Origin: Apostichopus japonicus
Taxonomy: Eukaryota > Echinodermata > Holothuroidea > Aspidochirotida > Stichopodidae
Assembly: GCF_037975245.1 (NCBI RefSeq)
Contig: NC_092576.1
Span: 16,588,111-16,652,110, forward strand
DNA length: 64,000 nt
Direction: 5' to 3'
Shown here: one piece after another, positions 1 to 64,000 of the stretch
How the letters are laid out: every line of letters begins with the position of its first letter
Position numbering within the stretch: the stretch's first letter is position 1
Notes under the pieces: generated by a model
What the model was told of the DNA's origin: nothing
Database searches by the model: none
The model's input: only the letters and a program-made list of their open reading frames with translations
Translations under genes and position numbers: made by a program

Positions 1-474
1 GTAGCAATGGAAATGGCATTACAAATAATTATTGAATAACCTTTATATATTCTGCTTTCCAATTTTATTTCATTAACTAATTAACAATTTAACTGCAATA
101 CCAATATTAGAAAAGATGATACTCTAAAATCAAATGGTATTAAACAAAAGTAGTAGTATTTTATGGAAGACATGCAAAGGGAACTAGAAAATGAAATAGC
201 AAGTCAGTTAAGGTTATTCGATTTTGCTAACACTGTGTGTAATGGTTGATGTAAACTTGCTGAGGTTTGAAAGGTCTAAATTTATCAGTGATTATAATAA
301 TATCTTGACGTAAGTGGTTAACTTATCACGTCAGTCAGCTGAACCTTTTAGCTGTGTTATAGCTATCGCGCAATTTTGCCGACTTTCTATCACTTTTTGC
401 CACCGTGTTTGACCAACTGTCGTTTCGTCAATTTTCATTCCATTTGGCTGAAAATGTCGCTGAAATTTATAAAT

Positions 475-960
475 TTGAGCGTCCGTTGAGGGCCATTCTC
501 TGAAAACGTAAAAAATGCCACTCCTTCTTGAGCTTTTGTCCAAATTTGCTGAAATATTGTGGATATTAAGTTTGAGTGGTGGTGAACCAAATCTGTGAGG
601 AACATTTCATTGTCGTCATTGAGGGCCCAAAACAAGGCGTTCTGTATTTTTTTCAGTTATGATGCAACGTAGGCCACAGCTAATGCAATGATCGATATGA
701 CTTAAATGTCGTGATTGGTTTGTGTGAATTATGTTTTCCTACATGCGATCAATATTTTGCATATGAAGATAATTGGAGGTCTTGAGCGATCATTTTCTGA
801 AAATGTAAAAAAAGGGGTACTTCTTCTAGTTCTTTTGTCCAAATTTGCCGAATTGTTGTGGATATAACGTTTGAAAGGTGGTGATCCAAAGTTATTCAGG
901 AAAGTTTTATGTCGTTATGTGAGGGTACAAAACAGGGCGTTCTGTATAAAATTTTCAGTT
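475..960. repeat. Two diverged direct copies of a ~170-bp segment
   Basis: About 490-655 and 795-955 share CTGAAAA(C/T)GTAAAAAA, TTTTGTCCAAATTTGC(C/T)GAA and AAAACA(A/G)GGCGTTCTGTAT. Minus-strand frames here (e.g. 435-635) may be traces of an old repeat but are too broken to assign. Confidence 0.65.
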
Positions 961-1614
961 GTAAATGTACTCTTGGACAGCTTATAAGTTGAAACCCCTG
1001 TGTCAAATGTAGTGGAAGTGTCCCACGAAAGTTCAACAGAACTTTCCATACAAGTATATGCGGATATCACCATTTAAAAATAGGGGTTGTTTAATGTATA
1101 GTTTCATTTCATCATGATACGTCACTTTACGTGCGAACAACCGTGGAAAGATAACTGAACGATGAGTGAAACACAACAAAGATATTTGAAGTGACACAGA
1201 TGATTGCAATATTTCAGGGAAACTGACTTGAACATGCAGACACTGGAAATCTTGGAGGTTACTGGATCAGGTTTCTATTTGGATACTTTCACGTAATGAA
1301 TATTTTAACGGTACGTGTCGTAAGCACGTATAGTAAATCCGGAAGCCAATGTAAATCTTTAAAAATATGTTTGATGTGACAATACTTTTTAGATGATGAA
1401 ACTATTCATGCAGCGGTATTTTGAAGGCGTTAAAGTTGAGCGATTTCAATATGTGGACGACGTGTATAATTTTCTCAGTGGCTTTACGATTCAAATATTT
1501 GTCAATATTACCGATATTTCGAATGTACAAGAGAGATGGTCGGATGACATTTAATATGTGTGCTTCGTTGTCATAGAAGAATAAAAAATTAATACGTTTC
1601 TTGCCTAATATACT

Positions 1615-1850
1615 TTTCAATATGGAACAAAAAAGAAAGTTAAGTATTTAAGTGCATATGATTAAGAACCATCTTGGCTGCAAACAATATTGCTATCATC
1701 TTTCAAAATAAGTTTTATGTAATTATTCACCAGCTATTATATTGTAAATTATTAGTCTAACAGATTTTTCAAAATGGAAACGAGAATGAAAGTTGAGTTA
1801 TTAAGTGCATATGATTCAGAACCCTCTTGGCTACATACAATAGTTGCTAA
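1615..1850. repeat. Two diverged copies of a ~75-bp segment
   Basis: About 1620-1700 and 1770-1850 share AAGTGCATATGATT(A/C)AGAACC and CTTGGCT(G/A)CA(A/T)ACAATA. The rest of 1-3030 shows no exon or known repeat that I can support; it is the region upstream of the LRR gene. Confidence 0.6.
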
Positions 1851-3053
1851 AAATACTTAATATCCTTTTCATAAGAACTAGTTGACGGTTTGTATAACTT
1901 TCACACTTTACCTAGCAGAGTGATCGCTTGAGCTGTGTTACAGTGCATGTATATACAGGAAGAACACAAATAACTCAACCATTTTACTGTTATGTATCTC
2001 TGTCTGAAGCATACTCGCCGTGAAGAAAAAGGCGTGAAGTTGGCGAACTAATTCAGTTTTGGGCAGATTAATATTCGTATTCATATGAATAACAGAAAAG
2101 AAGAAGACTTCCTGACACGCAATCGTTTTACATCAAATGTATCATATTGTGAGGATTCGCTGTAAGGTTTCTCTATGGGGATTCGAGTAGTTTGGATGTA
2201 ATAAATATGTTTTCATTTGTAATCTCTATAGTTAATATTGTATATATTTCAGCATCCTAGAGGAAGGCAGAATTATAGTCTTTTATATGTCGTAGTTCAA
2301 GAAAAGGGTAGAAACGAAGCATTTGTGTGCAATTATCTTTTTGTTGCTATGCCAGTTTCAAGGTTTTGCTAATTAAAATATGCAAAATCTATGGAAATGC
2401 GTTTCAAATTGTAATCGATGATAATAATTTAACAATGTTGTTCTTACAACAAATATGCATGCACAGCACACCTTTCAAATCACGTCATCTTCTGTACGGC
2501 TACATTGCGTGTAGAATAGTATAGAGGAACGTACGTACAATATTAGCGAGTTACTATTGCTAGTTGGTGTATTAGTCGTCGGGAAATGCATGTGTAATAT
2601 TAAGAACGTTTATAGGCCTGGCTTATTGTTGCATATTTAGCCAATTTGCTGACGAAAATTTTCATCCTTTTGCTAAACTTTTGTAAGATTCGAGACGTTA
2701 TTCGCGCAAAATAAGTTTGGTATATGTTTGGAGTAGAGTAAGGATCACAATTAATGGTATTTAAGCGACCCTTTGAGATGGCATTTAAACGCAATATTTC
2801 CCTTTAACTCAACCAATATGTATTCTCTTATTGAATATACACAACAGCGTATATGGTTGCATGATGCTCACTTTACTTTACAGTTGTAAAATTGGTTATA
2901 CATTGTAAACTTGTTGAGTTACCCTCGCATATGAATGTCATCATCTCAACCGTAGCGATAATTGCATAAACAGCATCTTCACAATTTAGCACCTTTACGT
3001 TTTCTTGAAGATGTGTGTCTAACATGTTACATGTTACAGATCAGAACAGGAAA

Positions 3054-63911
<60,858 letters not shown>

Positions 63912-64000
63912 GTAAGTGATAATTTAACTTATTATAACTGAAAAAAATTGAAACATTAAGGTCCTATCAAAATGGTAAGATCTACATGTCAATATGGTTA

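Overview
The window is eukaryotic genomic DNA, AT-rich, with long introns, spliced exons, dense microsatellites and many transposable elements; nothing in it looks bacterial. The leucine-rich-repeat receptor gene, the G-rich '...GGCGTAGGAACC...CCTACGCCAC...' short elements and the TGACCT-rich repeats suggest a marine invertebrate deuterostome. An echinoderm is my best guess and amphioxus a possible alternative. That is recollection, not a search.

The only well supported host gene lies on the + strand from 3054 to beyond the window end. I assembled 21 phase-compatible exons. They encode a signal peptide, a cysteine-bearing LRR N-cap, a long run of LRRs carried mostly by separate 72- or 66-nt exons (all phase 2 to phase 2), a cysteine-rich region of the ephrin-receptor-like (GCC2/GCC3) kind, and a large multi-pass membrane domain. 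The summed exon lengths stay in frame for about 1,099 codons and the gene continues past 64000. Within it, 37.3-55.3 kb is a recent tandem array of LRR-exon units, with intact exons, truncated exons and one chimeric exon.

Intron 3 (6236-38013) appears to be expanded by one block of about 31 kb (6268-37303). It has short inverted ends (AGAGRCTAGGAAACATTT), a near-perfect 9-bp flanking duplication, and near each end a minisatellite built on almost the same GC-rich palindrome, in mirrored orientation. Inside are TGACCT-rich 0.4-kb tandem repeats, two minus-strand LRR exons, a small minus-strand basic-protein gene fragment, a hAT transposase remnant, two copies of a G/C-ended short element, a 430-bp ATT tract, a 1.2-kb inverted-repeat element, a 1.27-kb palindrome and a decayed multi-exon plus-strand gene (about 29.7-35.75 kb). 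I read the block as a candidate giant composite or transposon-like insertion; this is an inference.

Intron 9 (43260-55190) holds two nearly identical 5.26-kb elements in tandem (43632-48890 and 49023-54298). They have matching inverted ends, TA flanks, arrays of AGTGCT/AGCACT motifs near the ends and a minus-strand spliced gene of a transposon-associated type that I cannot name. A tRNA-derived SINE follows. A 400-bp GGAT tetranucleotide array lies in the intron at 57.3-57.8 kb.
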